Assembly (NCBI RefSeq): GCF_905171765.1
Contig: NC_053392.1
Span: forward strand, 403,545,399 to 403,609,398
Direction of reading: 5' to 3'
DNA: 64,000 nt
From: Bufo bufo
Taxonomy: Eukaryota > Chordata > Amphibia > Anura > Bufonidae
Shown: piece by piece, positions 21,305 to 32,641 of the stretch
Layout of the letters: the number at the start of each line of letters is the position of its first letter
How positions within the stretch are numbered: position 1 is the stretch's first letter
Position numbers and translations under genes: made by a program
Notes under the pieces: model-generated
Told to the model about the DNA's origin: nothing
What the model saw: only the letters and a program-made list of their open reading frames with translations
Database searches by the model: none

Positions 21305-23889
21305 CTATTCTGCACAAGGTACTGAAAAGTCCTGTGGGATCCAAGCCTGGTTCATTTTAATGAACGTGAGCTTGTCCACATTGGCTGTGGACAGGCGGCT
21401 GCGCTTTGTCTGTGATGACACACCCTGCCGTGCTAAACACACATTCAAATAATACACTGGCTGCAGGGCAGGCCAGCACCTCCAAGGCGTAAAGGGCAAG
21501 CTCAGGCCATGTGCCCAAATTGGAGACGCAGTAGTTGAAGGAGGCAGACTCGTCATTCAGTACGTGTAGGCGTGTGCACACATACTGCTCCACCATGTTG
21601 GTGAAATGCTGCCTCCTGCTAAGATGTTCCATATCAGCTGGTGGTGCTGGTTGCTGTAGCGCGCAGACAAAGCTTTTCCACATTTCGTCCATGCTAACCC
21701 TGCCTTCTGAGGTGCTGGCGATGCTCCAGCTGCGTTGGCGACCTCTTCCTCTGCCTTCGCCTTGTGCTTCCACTGTGCCCCCGCTGTCAGGTGGGAATGT
21801 CGTCTACCAGGGAGGTGTATCGTCTGTGTCCTCTGTATACCCCCAGCCACGCACCAGTGATGGCCATGAGCTGGTCTAGGTGCCACCCTGCTGTGAACCT
21901 TGTTCGTCCTCCTCCATCTTCTCATCCTCCACCTCGTCATCCTCCAGAACTGTGCCCTGGCTGGACAATAGTGTACCTGGAATTTGTGGGTGCAGGAACT
22001 CACCCTCGGAGCCACTTGTGTATGACTGGCCGGAAACCCTACGAAATCTTCCCTCTTCCTCCTCCTCCTCCACATCCTCTTCCATCATCGCCAGCAGCGT
22101 TTTTTCAAGGAGGCATAAATGTTGGATAGCTGAGAACAGCGTTATCGGCACTGGCCATGTTGGTGGAGTACTCGAAACAGCGCAACAAGGAACACAGGTC
22201 TCGCATGGAGGCCAAATCATTGGTGGTGAAGTGGTGCTGCAGCTGAAACTCCACTATCGCCTGCTGCTGCTCGCACAGTCTGGCCAGCATGTGCAAGGTG
22301 GAGTTCTACCTTGTGGGCACGACTCATATGAGGCGGTGAGTGGGAAGGCCGAAGTTATGCTGAAGCGCTGACAGGCGAGCAGCAGCAGGGTGAGAAAGCC
22401 GAAAGCGCGCACAGACGGCCCGCACTTTATGCAGCAGCTCTGACATATCGGGGTAATTTTTAAGGAATATCTGCACCTCCAAATTCAGCACATGCGCCAG
22501 GCAAGGGATGTGCGTCAAACCACCTAGTCCCTCCACTCCATTTACCCAGTGTGCTGTTATGGAGATATAATGTCCCTGACCGTGATTACTGGTCCACGTA
22601 TCTGTAGTGAGGTTCACCTTGTCACAGATGGCGTTGCGCAGTGCACACCTGATTTGTCCCCTACTTGGTTGTGCAGGGAAGGGATGGCACGCCTGGAAAA
22701 GTAGTGGCGGCTGGGCACGACGTACTGTGGGACAGCCACCGCTATAAGGCCTTTAAAACTATCCGTCTCCACCAGATGGAATGACAGTATTTCAAAGACT
22801 AGTAATTTAGAAACGCTGGCATTCAGAGCTAGGTATTGCAGGTGGGTAGGGGGGTACTTCCTCTTCCTCTGCAGTGTTTGGGAGATGGAGAGCTGAACGC
22901 TTCCGTGGGACATTGTGGACATGCTTGGTGACCCAGGTGGTGGTGTTGCTGGCAGATCCTCTGTTTGCAGGGTGGCAGTGGTGGCACTGTCACTCCAGAG
23001 GTGGATGAAGAGGCCGAGACTGCAGCAGAAGAGGAAGCAGGAGGAGTCAGAGACCTTTCTTGGTTTTTGAGGCGTCTACTCCACTGCAGCTCGTGCTTAG
23101 CACTTAAATGCCTGGTCATGCAGGTTGTGCTCAGGTTGAGAACGTTTATGCCTCGCTTCAGGCTCTGATTGCACAGCATGCAAACCACTGTCTTGTCGTC
23201 AGCACATTGTCTGAAGAACTGCCACGCCAGGGAACTCCTTGAAGCTGTCTTTGGTGTGCTCGGTCCCTTGCTGCGGTGGGCAGTAGGAGGCGTACTGTCT
23301 AGAGGACGGCCGCTCCGCTTTTGCACCCTGCTCCGTCTTCTGCTGTGCTGGTGGCTCTGTGCGACCACCGCCTCTTCCACTCGCATGACCTTGATTCCAT
23401 GTGGGGTCGAGGACCTCATCGTCCTCCATATAATCTTCCACCCAGTCTTCACCCTTGCCCTCCTTGTTGGTCTGCACACTTTCGAAAGCCCCAGCAGTTG
23501 GCACCTGTGTTTCGTCATCATCCGAGACGTGCTGCGATGGTCCTCCTATGTACTCAGCTTGAAACATAAGTGGTTAGGCATCAGTGCACTCAATCTCTTC
23601 CACTTCTGGGGCAGGGATAGGTGGATGGCCCTGGGAAACCCTGCTAACAGTCATCAAAAAGCAGAAGAGACTGCTGCATGACTTGGAGCTCAGACTGCTT
23701 GGCTGATTTGCAAGGGGGTGAGGTGAAAGACTGATGGACATCGGCTGCAGGTGCCAACTCTGATCTTTCAGCAGGAGACTGGGTGTGAGACAATTTGAAA
23801 GAACTGGAGGCACTGTCAGCAACCCAATCTACTATCGCCTGTACTTGTTCAGGCCTCACCATTCGTAGAGCCGCATTAGGCCCTACCAA
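21305..23889 (-). pseudogene. hAT transposase with BED zinc finger, dead
   Basis: Read on the minus strand from 23889: an N-terminal acidic region; a BED-type zinc finger with VCMLCNQSLKRG and CMTRHLSAKH (about 23080-23190); NLTTDTWTS near 22590 (first Asp); GGLTHIPCLAHVLNL; LHMLARLCEQQQAIVEFQL near 22250; and the hAT dimerisation domain near 21400-21500. The protein would excise and reinsert the element. The segment that carries CDNGRN in hAT 1 (second Asp) is deleted between WVNGVE and GLGGLTH, near 22530-22550. The SER motif has changed to FEC, and frames shift at least six times. It is clearly inactive and moves with the flanking terminal repeats, so it is not a host ZBED gene. Confidence 0.92.
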
Positions 23890-24060
23890 CTACTGCTGCA
23901 GGTTCTATTGCCTACTCACACCTGAGGAAGGGGTTTCACTTGTGCGTGTAGCTGGCACAGATCGACCACGTCCTCTCCCTTGCAATAGGAGCTCCACCAG
24001 CAGCACCACGACTTGGGCCAGGTCCCTTATTTGACGCTCTCCTTATATTTTTAAAATTTA
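23890..24060 (-). other. hAT 2 5' leader
   Basis: About 170 bp between the first coding segment and the start of the subterminal repeats. It includes an acceptor-like polypyrimidine stretch on the minus strand, but no motif that I can assign firmly. Confidence 0.35.
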
Positions 24061-24917
24061 GGAACTTGCCCTAAATGGGTGTTTGTTTAATGACTGAATA
24101 GAACCACAGTATGTAAAGGCTCTATCTCACACGCCCTGATCCACACTATGCCGCAATTAAAGATTTTTGCCAAAAATGGCTGTATTTCAAATAACTGAAT
24201 AGAACCACAGTATGTAAAGGCTGTATCTCACAATGACATATGCAGCAAAGGCTGCAAAATAAACTTTTTTGCCCAAAACGGGTGTTTGTTTAATAACTGG
24301 ATATGACAGCAGTAAATAACCCTTGAATTTCACACATGCTGATGCTGCAAGGCCCAAAAAATTTTGTATTTTGCCCAAAAAAGGGTGTTTTTATTAATAG
24401 AAGAATATAACCACAGTATATAAAGGGTGTATCTCACACGCCCTGATCCAGACTAGGCCGCAATTAAAGATTTGTGCCCAAAATGGCTGTATTTCAAATA
24501 ACTGAATAGAACCACAGTATGTAAAGGCTGTATTTCACACGTACTGATCCAGACTAGGCTGCAATTTAAGTTTTTTGCCCAAAATGGGTGTTTGTTTAAT
24601 AACAGAATATGACATTCTGAATTTCACACGTGCAGATGCTGCAAGGGCTGTAAAATTGGGTATTTTGGCAAAACAAAGTGTTTTTAAAAACCCAGAAAAT
24701 TATGGCTGTATTTCTAGCTCAAATTGCACACTGACTAATCCAGATGTATATTGCCAAAAAAGTGTTTTTTTTTTGTAACAGAATATGAAAGCTGTATATA
24801 TTAAACTTGAATTTCACACTTGCAGATCTGCAAAATAGTGGATTTTGCCAAAAATGGGTGTTTTTAAAAACCCTGAAAATTATGGCTGTATTTCTAGCTT
24901 AAATTGTACACTGACTA

Positions 24918-26257
24918 CCGTATTTTTTGCCCCATAAGACGCACTTTTCCCCAAAAAAAAGTGGGGGGAAAGTGCCCCTGCGTCTTATGGGGCGAATGCT
25001 GGCAATTTACATCGCAGTCTGCAATGCTGCAGCATCGCAGACTGTGATGTATTAGTGAGGAGGGAGGAGGGTCTGTAGTAGGCGGGGAGAGCGGCCTCTG
25101 GCCCGACGCTCAGTATGTACTGTATTATACTTATGTTAATCATAATATCTAAACTGCGCTCCCCCTGCTCCCCATCTGTACCGTACTTACGGGTACATGT
25201 CACACTCCGTCTCCTGTAGTAAGCGCTAGCAGGCAGGCAGGGCTGCAGGCGGCCGTAATTCACTGAGGTCACGTGCCTGCTCCGCCTACTTTATGAATGA
25301 AGCAGGCGGAGCAGGCACATGACCTCAGTGAGTTACGGCCGCCTGCAGCCCGGCCTGCCTGCTAGCGCTTTCTACAGGAGACGGAGTGTGACATGTACCG
25401 GTAAGTACGTTACAGATGGGGAGCAGGGGGAGCGCAGTTTAGATATTATGATTAACACTAGGTATAATACAGTACATACTGAGCGGTGGGGCCAGAGTAC
25501 TGCTCCGCCACTCTCCCCGCCTACTACAGCTCCTCCTTATTGATCTATAGATAGGATAATGATGGGGGGGTCTATGGATGGCATTATGATAGTGGGGGGA
25601 TCTGTGGATGGCATTATGATGGTGGGGGGGGATCTGTGGATGGCATTATGATGGTGGGGGGGATCTGTGGATGGCATTATGATGGGGGGGTCTGTGGATG
25701 GCATTATGATGGGGGGGATCTGTGGATGGGACTGTTATGGGGGGATCTGTGGATGACACATATAGCAGTGTCATCCACAGATCCACTACCCCATAACAGT
25801 GCCATCCACAGATCCCCCCAACCATCATAATGCCATCCACAGATCCCCCACCATCATAATGCCATCCACAGATCCCCCCCACCATCATAATGCCATCCAC
25901 AGATCCCCCCCACCATCATAATGCCATCCACAGATCCCCCCCACCATCATAATGCCATCCACAGATCCCTCCCACCATCATAATGCCATCCACAGACCTC
26001 CCCCCATCATAATGCCATCCACAGCTCCCCCCATAACAGTGCCATCCACAGATCCCCCACATAACAGTGCCATCCACAAATCCTCCACCCCATAACTGTG
26101 CATCATCCACAGATCCCCCATAATAGTGTCATGCACAGACCGCCATTAGTTCAAACCCACCAAAAGCACACCTTTTGGTTAGAAATATTTTTTTTCCTCC
26201 TCAAAAACCTAGGTGCGTCTTGTGGGTCGGTGCGTCTTATAGGGTGAAAAATACGGT
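24918..26257. mobile_element. Palindromic MITE with CCGTATTTTT... ends
   Basis: The left end reads CCGTATTTTTTGCCCCATAA and the right end reversed reads CCGTATTTTTCACCCTATAA. TA lies at 24916-24917 and 26258-26259, so a TA-targeting (Tc1/mariner-type) origin is likely. The first half is a long inverted repeat (about 25000-25290 with 25300-25555, centred near 25295). The second half is a two-armed minisatellite. There is no transposase. Confidence 0.8.
25557..26140. repeat. Two-armed minisatellite (GATCTGTGGATGGCATTATG)
   Basis: About seven units of 27-30 bp in one orientation (25560-25765) face about thirteen in the opposite orientation (25765-26140). One strand is very G-rich (GGTGGGGGGGATC). 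The two arms can pair into one long hairpin. Confidence 0.88.
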
Positions 26258-26823
26258 TAATTCAGATGTTGGATATTACCAAAAAAGTGTGTTTTTTTAC
26301 TAAAAGAATATGAAAGCTGTATATAACCCTTGAATTTCACACGTGCTGATGCTGCAAGGGCTGTAAAATTGGGTATTTTGGCAAAAAAGTGTGTTTTTAA
26401 AAACCCAGAAAATTATGGCTGTTTTTCTAGCTTAAATTGCACACTGACTAATCCTGCAAAGGCACCAGATGTTGCATATTACCAAAAATGGGTGATTTTT
26501 TTAAAACCAGATTATTAGTGCAGTTTTTCAAGCTTGGATTTCAATGTCACAAAAGCTAAGATGCAGTGCTGGTCCACTGAGCTTGCATAAAATGGCCGCC
26601 GCAGCCACCCACCTAACTAACAGACGGATAAAAGTTCTTTTTTTCTGTCACTGGGCTCAGGGCAGGGTAAAAATATTGTGCCCTGCACCCACACAACTAA
26701 ATGTATGTAGATCGCTGAGTTAGTTTCCAGTTCTGAACAAAGATTCTCTCCCTGAAATCACCAGCAGCATCCTCTCCCTACACAAGTAACAGCAGAGTGA
26801 CGTGCAGCGCTACGTGACTCAAG

Positions 26824-26833
26824 CTTATATAGA
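26824..26833 (-). promoter_or_regulatory. TATA box of hAT 2 promoter
   Basis: The minus strand reads TCTATATAAG inside GACCCAGCCTCTATATAAGC, about 250 bp inside the 5' terminus and upstream of the leader. The same block with the same TATA box occurs in hAT 4 at 45731-45740, supporting a conserved element promoter. Confidence 0.65.
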
Positions 26834-27080
26834 GGCTGGGTCACATGCTGCACTGGCCAATCACAGCCATGCCATTAGTAGGTATGGCTGTGATGGCTTC
26901 TAAGGGCACAGAGTTAAACGCTTGTTGATTGGCTGCTCTGCAGCCTTTTAAAAAGCGCCAAGAATGCGCCGAACACCGAAACCGAACCTGAACTTTTACT
27001 AAAATGTTCGGGTCCGGGGTACAAAAATCCTAAAGTTCGGTACGAACCCGAACTTTACAGTTCGGCTTCGCTCAACCCTA

Positions 27081-27428
27081 CTCAACATCTTTAGCATCAA
27101 TGTGAGAAGTATCAGGGATAGGTCTAGACTGCAGACTGTGCTAACCTTTTTGCCTTCACAGGGATGTGACATTTACATGCTGCAGGAATGTGCCTTGCCT
27201 TCTTTCAGGTCCTACAACCATCTGGCCAGGCAGTGGTCTCACGGACCCTCCTACTGGTCTGGTGGGGGCAGCACGGGTGCCGCAGGAGTCGCTATCCTTA
27301 TCAGGGGGAGCACTTTCATGCTTGATTCCGTCCATGAGCTTGTCTGCGGCAAACTTCTGGTCACAGGCAGTTTGTGGGCAGGGGAACCAGTTAGGCTCAT
27401 CAACGTGTTCCCTTAAGGGGAATGTGGC
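27081..27428 (+). pseudogene. Tx1-like LINE ORF2, endonuclease domain
   Basis: Continues the frame opened at 13596: FSINVRSI near 27090, CDIYMLQECALPSF (about 27165-27210, including the catalytic Glu of APE endonucleases in LQE), GAAGVAILIRGS (about 27280-27315), and VRLINVFP (about 27390-27414), where the frame ends in a stop. This domain nicks target DNA to prime reverse transcription. The rest of the endonuclease is missing: a PLE fragment follows from about 27430. Confidence 0.82.
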
Positions 27429-27429
27429 C

Positions 27430-28715
27430 ACGGGAGTTGTTCAGACTTCCACCTTTAGAAAAAACACTGAAGGCAATACCACTCTCCTGGCCACATCCTG
27501 TCATCCCCCCCATGTGGTAAAAAATATACCAAGGGGAGAAATGATCAGGGCCAGACGCAACTGTTCTGATGATGCGGCTTTTATGGATGAGGCTCAAGCT
27601 ATCGCAGGCAAGAGAATATTGCAATAGAAATATACAGGATGCTATCATGTCAGTTAAGTCTCAAGATAGGCATAATTTAGTTTTTCCACATAAATGGTTA
27701 ACAGAAACTCAACACAAAAATAAAGTGAAAAACAAAAATAGGAACAAAAAATTTAAGAAAAATGCTAATTCAACCTTAGTTGGGGATAAACCAATCACCT
27801 TTGTGACCACTTACAGCGAAGAATATGTGAGGGTATGTGACATTGTTAGAAGTCATTTACCTGTTCTCAACGGTGATCAGGGATGGGATGGGATAGTGTC
27901 CTCGGGTGTAAGGTGTGTGGCATGCAGGGTACCTACAGTGGGACAAAAGATCAGTCCAAGTTTGTTCTATGATCAATCCAAAGGTCAACAGACCTGGTTA
28001 TCCTACAAGGGCAATTACAAATGCGTCAGCAACAGGTGCATTTGCTGTGGACATATGGATGTTAGCAAAAGTATTACGTCCACAGCTAATGGAAAAACTC
28101 ATAAAATAAATCAGCTTTTGAACTGCAATACCGATTTTGCAGTATATGTGATCACTTGTAAAGAATGTCACTTACAATATGTGGGGTGTACTACAAAGCA
28201 GATAAAAACTAGGGTACGCAAACACCTTTCAGATATTCCTCATTTTAAAATGCAAAATATTTCTACCGCAAGTTTACACTTTGCGGTGGTTCACAAGCAG
28301 AACACTGCGGATTTTTCAGTTCAGGGAATATTGAAGGTGTCGCACCTTATTAGGGGAGGAGATCATAAGCGCAGAGAAGCATATTGGATGTTCAGCCTAG
28401 GGAGCTGTGCACCCAATGGTCTGAACAAAAGATATGATTTGGTTTTACAGTATAGATAAAGAAACGGTTTTTGGCATTTCTATTTCACAAGTGGGTTGTC
28501 TTTGCTGAGGTCTTTTTCTCCCCCCCTTTCACAATCAGGTGATATATGTGAATTAATCAGCATCAGGTGTTTTCTTGTTTTAAAAGGTGTTTTTTTCTTT
28601 TCAATTTGTATGTCATGATTAAGGACTAAGATTTTAATGTCAGAAATGCATAGACTATTGGTTTCATGAATATGTTTTTACTGCTGAAGAAATAAAGAAA
28701 TCGTTTTGTATGGGA
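27430..28715 (+). pseudogene. Penelope-like element 2, 5'-truncated
   Basis: Starts in the reverse transcriptase thumb (TSCHPPHVVKNIPRGEMIRARRNCS, about 27480-27570). After a frameshift near 27590 it continues to the GIY-YIG endonuclease. Visible are the KCVSNRCICCGHM cysteine cluster (about 28020-28060), VYVITCKECHLQYVGCTT (about 28140-28195, the GIY-YIG core) and RVRKHLSDI. The coding part ends at 28459, followed by a 3' tail to about 28715 containing AATAAAGAAA. It separates the endonuclease and reverse transcriptase parts of the Tx1-like LINE. The 5' truncation is typical of PLE insertion. Confidence 0.88.
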
Positions 28716-28727
28716 AGCTGGATTTCT

Positions 28728-29955
28728 CCTCTTTTTTTTATGTTAACCTGATGTACCTTGACATTTTCAGCATGGTGCTGGTGAGCGGTTGGAAGACTGA
28801 CCCCTTTCCGGTCCTCTCTGGGGTCAGACAAGGCTGCCCTCTTTCACCTCTTCTTCTTGTTTGTGTTATAGAGCTGTTCGCAGAGTCTATTCGGCAAAAT
28901 CCAGAGGTCAGAGGGATCACCGCACCAGGACCAGACTGACGAATGATCAAGTGCTCTCTGTACATGGACAACGTGACCGTCCTCTGCGTTGACAGGCATT
29001 TGGTGATGGCACTCATCCAGACCTGCGAGGAATTCGGCTGGGCTTCGGGAGCAAAGGTCAACTGCGGAAAGTCGGAAGCCATGCTGTTTGAGGGGCAGGC
29101 CCTGACTTCCTCTGCCCCCTTCCCCTTCTCCATCTAGCTGGACTTCATCAAGATCTTGGGAGTCTGGTTCGGGAAGGAAGGAGCGAGCAGCCCTGAAGTC
29201 CTGGCAAGAACGTTTGGCAAAGGTCAATCAAAAGATCGGACTGTGGGGCCTCAGGCAATTCACTATCGAAAGTAAGACTCTTGTGCTGCGGAACGAGGGC
29301 CTGCCGATTCTTCAGTACCCAGCGCAAGCCTGGCCTCCTCACATCACCGTGCGGCAAGCCATTACCAGGACTGTCTTCCTCTTCATCTGGGGCTCCAAAA
29401 TGGACACAGTAAAATGGATGGTCATGTACAAAGAGCCCCAGACATCTCCACTCTGCTGCAGGCAGCCTCTGTGTGCAACAGCATCTGCAGGACCTTGACA
29501 GCGAAAGACGATGGCTTGGTGGACCGGTCCGTGTCCCAGTTCTTTCTCCTGCCTCTCTGAAGGAGGCTGGGTTAGGACAAGTGGGATAGCTCCTACCCCT
29601 ACAACTGGGATATCCCCTGGTATTACCAGGACCTTCTCAAGTTTGTAAGGGAAGACCAGCTGGAGGGACTGAAGCACGACTTGTGGAAACCAAAGGTTTT
29701 CCACAAGCTGATCCGAGCAAATGACTTAATAGAGTCTATTCCATGGCTCCCTGCTGCCACTGCTGAGACTGTTTGGAAGAACGTGGCTTCTAGCCTGTTA
29801 ACCAATGGGCACAAAGACCTGGCATGGATGGCCATTCAGGGAGGCCTGTCTCTGAGAACTTTCATGCATACCCGTGGACTATGCAACACCAGTTACTGCC
29901 CCAGGTGCCCTTTTCAGGAAGAAACACCTTTGCACCTCTTTTGGCAGTGCTAATA
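28728..29955 (+). pseudogene. Tx1-like LINE ORF2, reverse transcriptase to C-terminus
   Basis: Resumes with VSGWKTDPFPVLSGVRQGCPLSPLLLVCVIELFAESI (about 28775-28890) and CSLYMDNVTVLCVD (about 28955-29000). In the latter the catalytic YxDD has become YMDN. The CGKSEAMLF segment follows (about 29060-29090), then a broken C-terminal region ending with YCPRCPFQEETPLHLFWQC (about 29895-29950), the Cys/His motif usual at the end of Tx1/L1-type ORF2. Several stops and frameshifts are present, and the first palm motifs are missing. The LINE probably ends near 29985 with an A-rich tail. Confidence 0.87.
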
Positions 29956-29989
29956 AAAACTATTTTCAATAAAAAAAAGCTGGTCTTGT

Positions 29990-30450
29990 ATGTCTCATAG
30001 TGCACAAGGCTGCCATTGTAAGGTATGCAGGCTGCACCTGTCTCATGGATAGGTTGTTGTCTTGCACATACCCGGCTTTTGGCATACAACCTTTGTGTGA
30101 TTGTCTGTTATTTATTGTGTGTTATAGGTAATAAATTTAAAAAAATAAAATAATATAATATAATATAAAAATAAATTATTAATGATAGGTAGGGAAATAC
30201 TTATAATAAAAGTTTATTAATGATAGGTAAAATAACTATAAAAAAAAATGGATGATAGATAGCATAATAAGGATTAAGAGAAGCTACTGTACATACAAAG
30301 TGAGAAAAAATTATAGGTTTATCTAGTGGTATAAAAAATCTAGTATATTCGCTATTATGAAGACATAGCACTATATTCTAGATCTTCACGAATTCTCAAA
30401 GTGCCAATATTTGCGATAAAAATTTGCGATTAGAATATTCGCGCTCAACA
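29990..30450. other. AT-rich stretch without gene
   Basis: Contains low-complexity AATATAATATAATAT (30140-30175) and a degenerate end with GATTAGAATATTCGCGCTCAA near 30430-30450, which resembles the end of the GCGAATATTCG-type hAT MITE at 42038. Nothing coding. Confidence 0.5.
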
Positions 30451-30454
30451 CTAC

Positions 30455-30735
30455 CTCCAACTGGAAAATAAAAAGTTCAGGTCTTCAGAAGCGCCAAAGC
30501 TTCTTTACTGTAAGAACTGTGAATCTGTGGAATATACTTCCTCAGGATGTGGTCACAGCAGGAACAGTGGACAATTTTAAAAAGGGTTTAGATAAATTCT
30601 AAGTAAATGACATAAATGCTTATGAAAATGTGTAGGAATCTGAGTCTTACTTCCTTCTGGGATTCAAGTCCCCACCTATCCCATCCCTTGGTTGAACTTG
30701 ATGGGCTTACATCTTTTTTCAACCTTTTTTCGGTC
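30455..30735 (+). repeat. LINE 3' end (CR1/L2/Rex1 type)
   Basis: The wording CTGTAAGAACTGTGAATCTGTGG, CCTCAGGATGTGGTCACAGC and TTGAACTTGATGGGCTTAC, followed by TCTTTTTTCAACC, is the well-known conserved 3' part of CR1/L2/Rex1-group LINEs in vertebrates. It may be the tail of the LINE family seen at 11710-12599. Confidence 0.72.
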
Positions 30736-30840
30736 CACATACGATCCACTTTTTTGTGTATCAGATGCGGACCCATTTATTTTGATGAAAAACGGATACT
30801 GCAAAAGCAGATACAGCTGTGTACATGAGGCCTAAGGAAT
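30735..30840. mobile_element. Fragment of the CATGAGGCCTAA MITE family
   Basis: Ends GTGTACATGAGGCCTAAGG and contains CGGTCCACATACGATCC and GATGCGGACCC words shared with the MITE at 37632-37906. Confidence 0.5.
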
Positions 30841-31164
30841 TATAAAGGGGGTTAATCCTCATGAATCAGGAAGCACAACTCAAGAATAATGCCAAATAAT
30901 TGCTACCTTCAAGAATCAGACAAATACTAACATCTGCCACTTTACAGAAATGAATCCAATACCCCCTGCCATGATAATCTGTGAATATCAAAACACCACT
31001 ACCAGATACCTTCACGTGATACAGATACAACAGCAGCTCATCATTATCTGACCTCAGCAAATGTTCACCAATATGTAAAACAAAAAACATCAAACTGAAA
31101 TCAGTGGAAAACTAATTATCTTCAAAGGGAGAAATATACTGTACACTACTGAAGTAACATAGCA

Positions 31165-31775
31165 TAGCTTAAAGGGGTTCTACAGGAATTAAGAAAATAA
31201 AAATACTGTATGTAAATATTACTTCATTATAAATATATTCCCAAATATCTTTCATTAGATTTAATGGCTCGTTTGTCTAGGGAGCAATCGTCAGGGGAAA
31301 TAAAATGGCCACTTTCCTATTAGTACACACAGAACCTGTGCTAATCACACAGCAGGACAAGGTACTTCACAACACTGAGTTAAAGAACAGCCTCATCCTC
31401 CTCTCTACTCTGCGTTTCAGGGATTGTGATCCTGAATACAGATGATAAGATCTTTAGCTCAATCTCTATAGGAATGGAGTTCATAAAGAGACATGAAGCA
31501 CAGAGAGGAGGGTGGGGTATGTGGCTATTGAGCAACAGCACTTGTATGCAGTCTCCATTACCACAGTCCCACATTAACACAGTCTGTCCTCTCTGTACTC
31601 CATGTCTCCTCATGAACTCTATTCCTACATAGATTCAGCAAAAGTTCTTATCAGCTATATTCAGTATTATCGTCCCTGAAAAAAGAGCAGACAGGAGAAT
31701 GAGGCAGCTGTTTAGCTCAGTGCTGTGAAGTAAATTGTCCTGCTGTGTGATTAGGACCGGTTTTGTGTGTACTAA
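31165..31775. repeat. Imperfect palindromic repeat, no gene
   Basis: Starts AAAGGGGTTCTACAGGAATT. Two halves around 31510-31530 are inverted copies (ATAGGAATGGAGTTCATAAAG versus CATGAACTCTATTCCTA; CTGTGCTAATCACACAGCAGG versus CCTGCTGTGTGATTAG). It is a decayed MITE of unknown superfamily. Confidence 0.6.
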
Positions 31776-31789
31776 TAGGACGGCGGCCA

Positions 31790-32005
31790 TTTTATTTCCC
31801 AGATGTTGGACACCATGTGGGTAAGGTCCCTGGTACTACATATTGCCGTGGGAGCAATATTAAAGGTAGATTAGTCCAAAGGACAGAATTGGTAGGTACC
31901 TACAGATGTGTGAGGTGCATAGCTTGTGGATCAATAAGGATAGGCAAAACTTTTATCAGTACAAGTAGTCCCTTAGCCTTGAGCTACAACATAGGATAAT
32001 TATAG
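31790..32005 (+). pseudogene. Penelope-like fragment (linker before GIY-YIG)
   Basis: Translation contains NIKGRLVQRTELVGTYRCVR followed by CIACGSIRIGKTF, the basic segment and cysteine pair that precede the GIY-YIG domain in PLE proteins (compare GCYRCSGCIACPYLKSGKNF in PLE 4). About 70 residues, no domain on either side. Confidence 0.65.
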
Positions 32006-32641
32006 TGGCTTTTTTTTTACTTTTTTTTTTACTTAGTTGCTACTTAGTAATGGAGCCACTGTTAACTGTGATACCAGCCGATTATCTATGGGCTAGTTTT
32101 ATAACACAATGAGGGATCATGTCTGCATATAACGAAACTATCCTAGGGGACTGGTTGCACAGCTTTTACTAATATCACTTGCCCTTGTTTGATCACTGGT
32201 GTGCCGGCTTGGTCTAGATGAGGGGCTGGGCTTCACCCCTAAAAGGATTTAGTTCCGGCGTCTACTTCACGCCGCACTAGTGCTGAGCACGCTGCCTCTG
32301 AGCACTCAGGTAGCAAGCGCAAATGTTCTCAAAACGTTGAGAAAATTGCAAGGCAGCGCTCACCATTTGCAGAAAAAAGTCCTTTATTGGTCTAGAAGTA
32401 CATGCATGTCAGGGGCGACAAACTTTTGTGCAGTCCAAAGCGGCGATGGCCATTTCGCTCAAATGTGCTTCTTCTGGCACTGACGTATTCACGTCTCCTA
32501 AGTGCTTGTTATATCTGATGCCTGACAACATTGTCATGGCAAACAAATAACACTAGCTTATCGCAACAATACATAAATAAAAACTGTTGAAAACAAGCAA
32601 CATTAATCAAAAGGATCGCTATACTCAATCTCGGCGGCTTC

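Larger units (their letters stand above)
24060..26560. repeat. hAT 2 5' subterminal repeats, interrupted by a MITE
   Basis: Degenerate units of about 115-130 bp share GTGTTTGTTTAATAACTGAAT, ACCACAGTATGTAAAGGCTG, CACACGCCCTGATCCAGACTA and CCAAAAATGGGTG. The palindromic MITE at 24918-26257 splits one unit. Such arrays lie between the promoter and the first coding segment, perhaps as an intron (inference). Confidence 0.75.
13613..27080 (-). mobile_element. hAT element 2 (13.5 kb) inserted in LINE ORF2
   Basis: The ends are TAGAGTTGAGCG (13613) and CGCTCAACCCTA (27080), with a perfect 8-bp duplication CTCAACAT on both sides. The transposase is on the minus strand (23889 to 21305) and a TATA-bearing 5' end is near 26830-27080. 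The 3' side holds a duplicated piece of the transposase end, an 18S-rRNA-derived tandem array and other repeats. Nested inside are a TTAA element, a hAT MITE and a palindromic MITE, together about 5.9 kb. Without them the element is about 7.6 kb. Confidence 0.92.

Noticed and set aside
21305..23889. Domesticated host ZBED-type gene
   Set aside because: Frame is broken at least six times, catalytic regions are lost, and it lies within hAT ends and an 8-bp target duplication.
25557..26140. CRISPR-like array
   Set aside because: Units are contiguous without spacers, in two orientations, in eukaryotic repeat DNA: a minisatellite.
32440..32485. Hammerhead ribozyme in PLE 3 tail
   Set aside because: Only the layout (AGAAGAAGCACATTTGAGCG then AAATGG) survives; the CTGATGA core is not recognisable, so no ribozyme is annotated.
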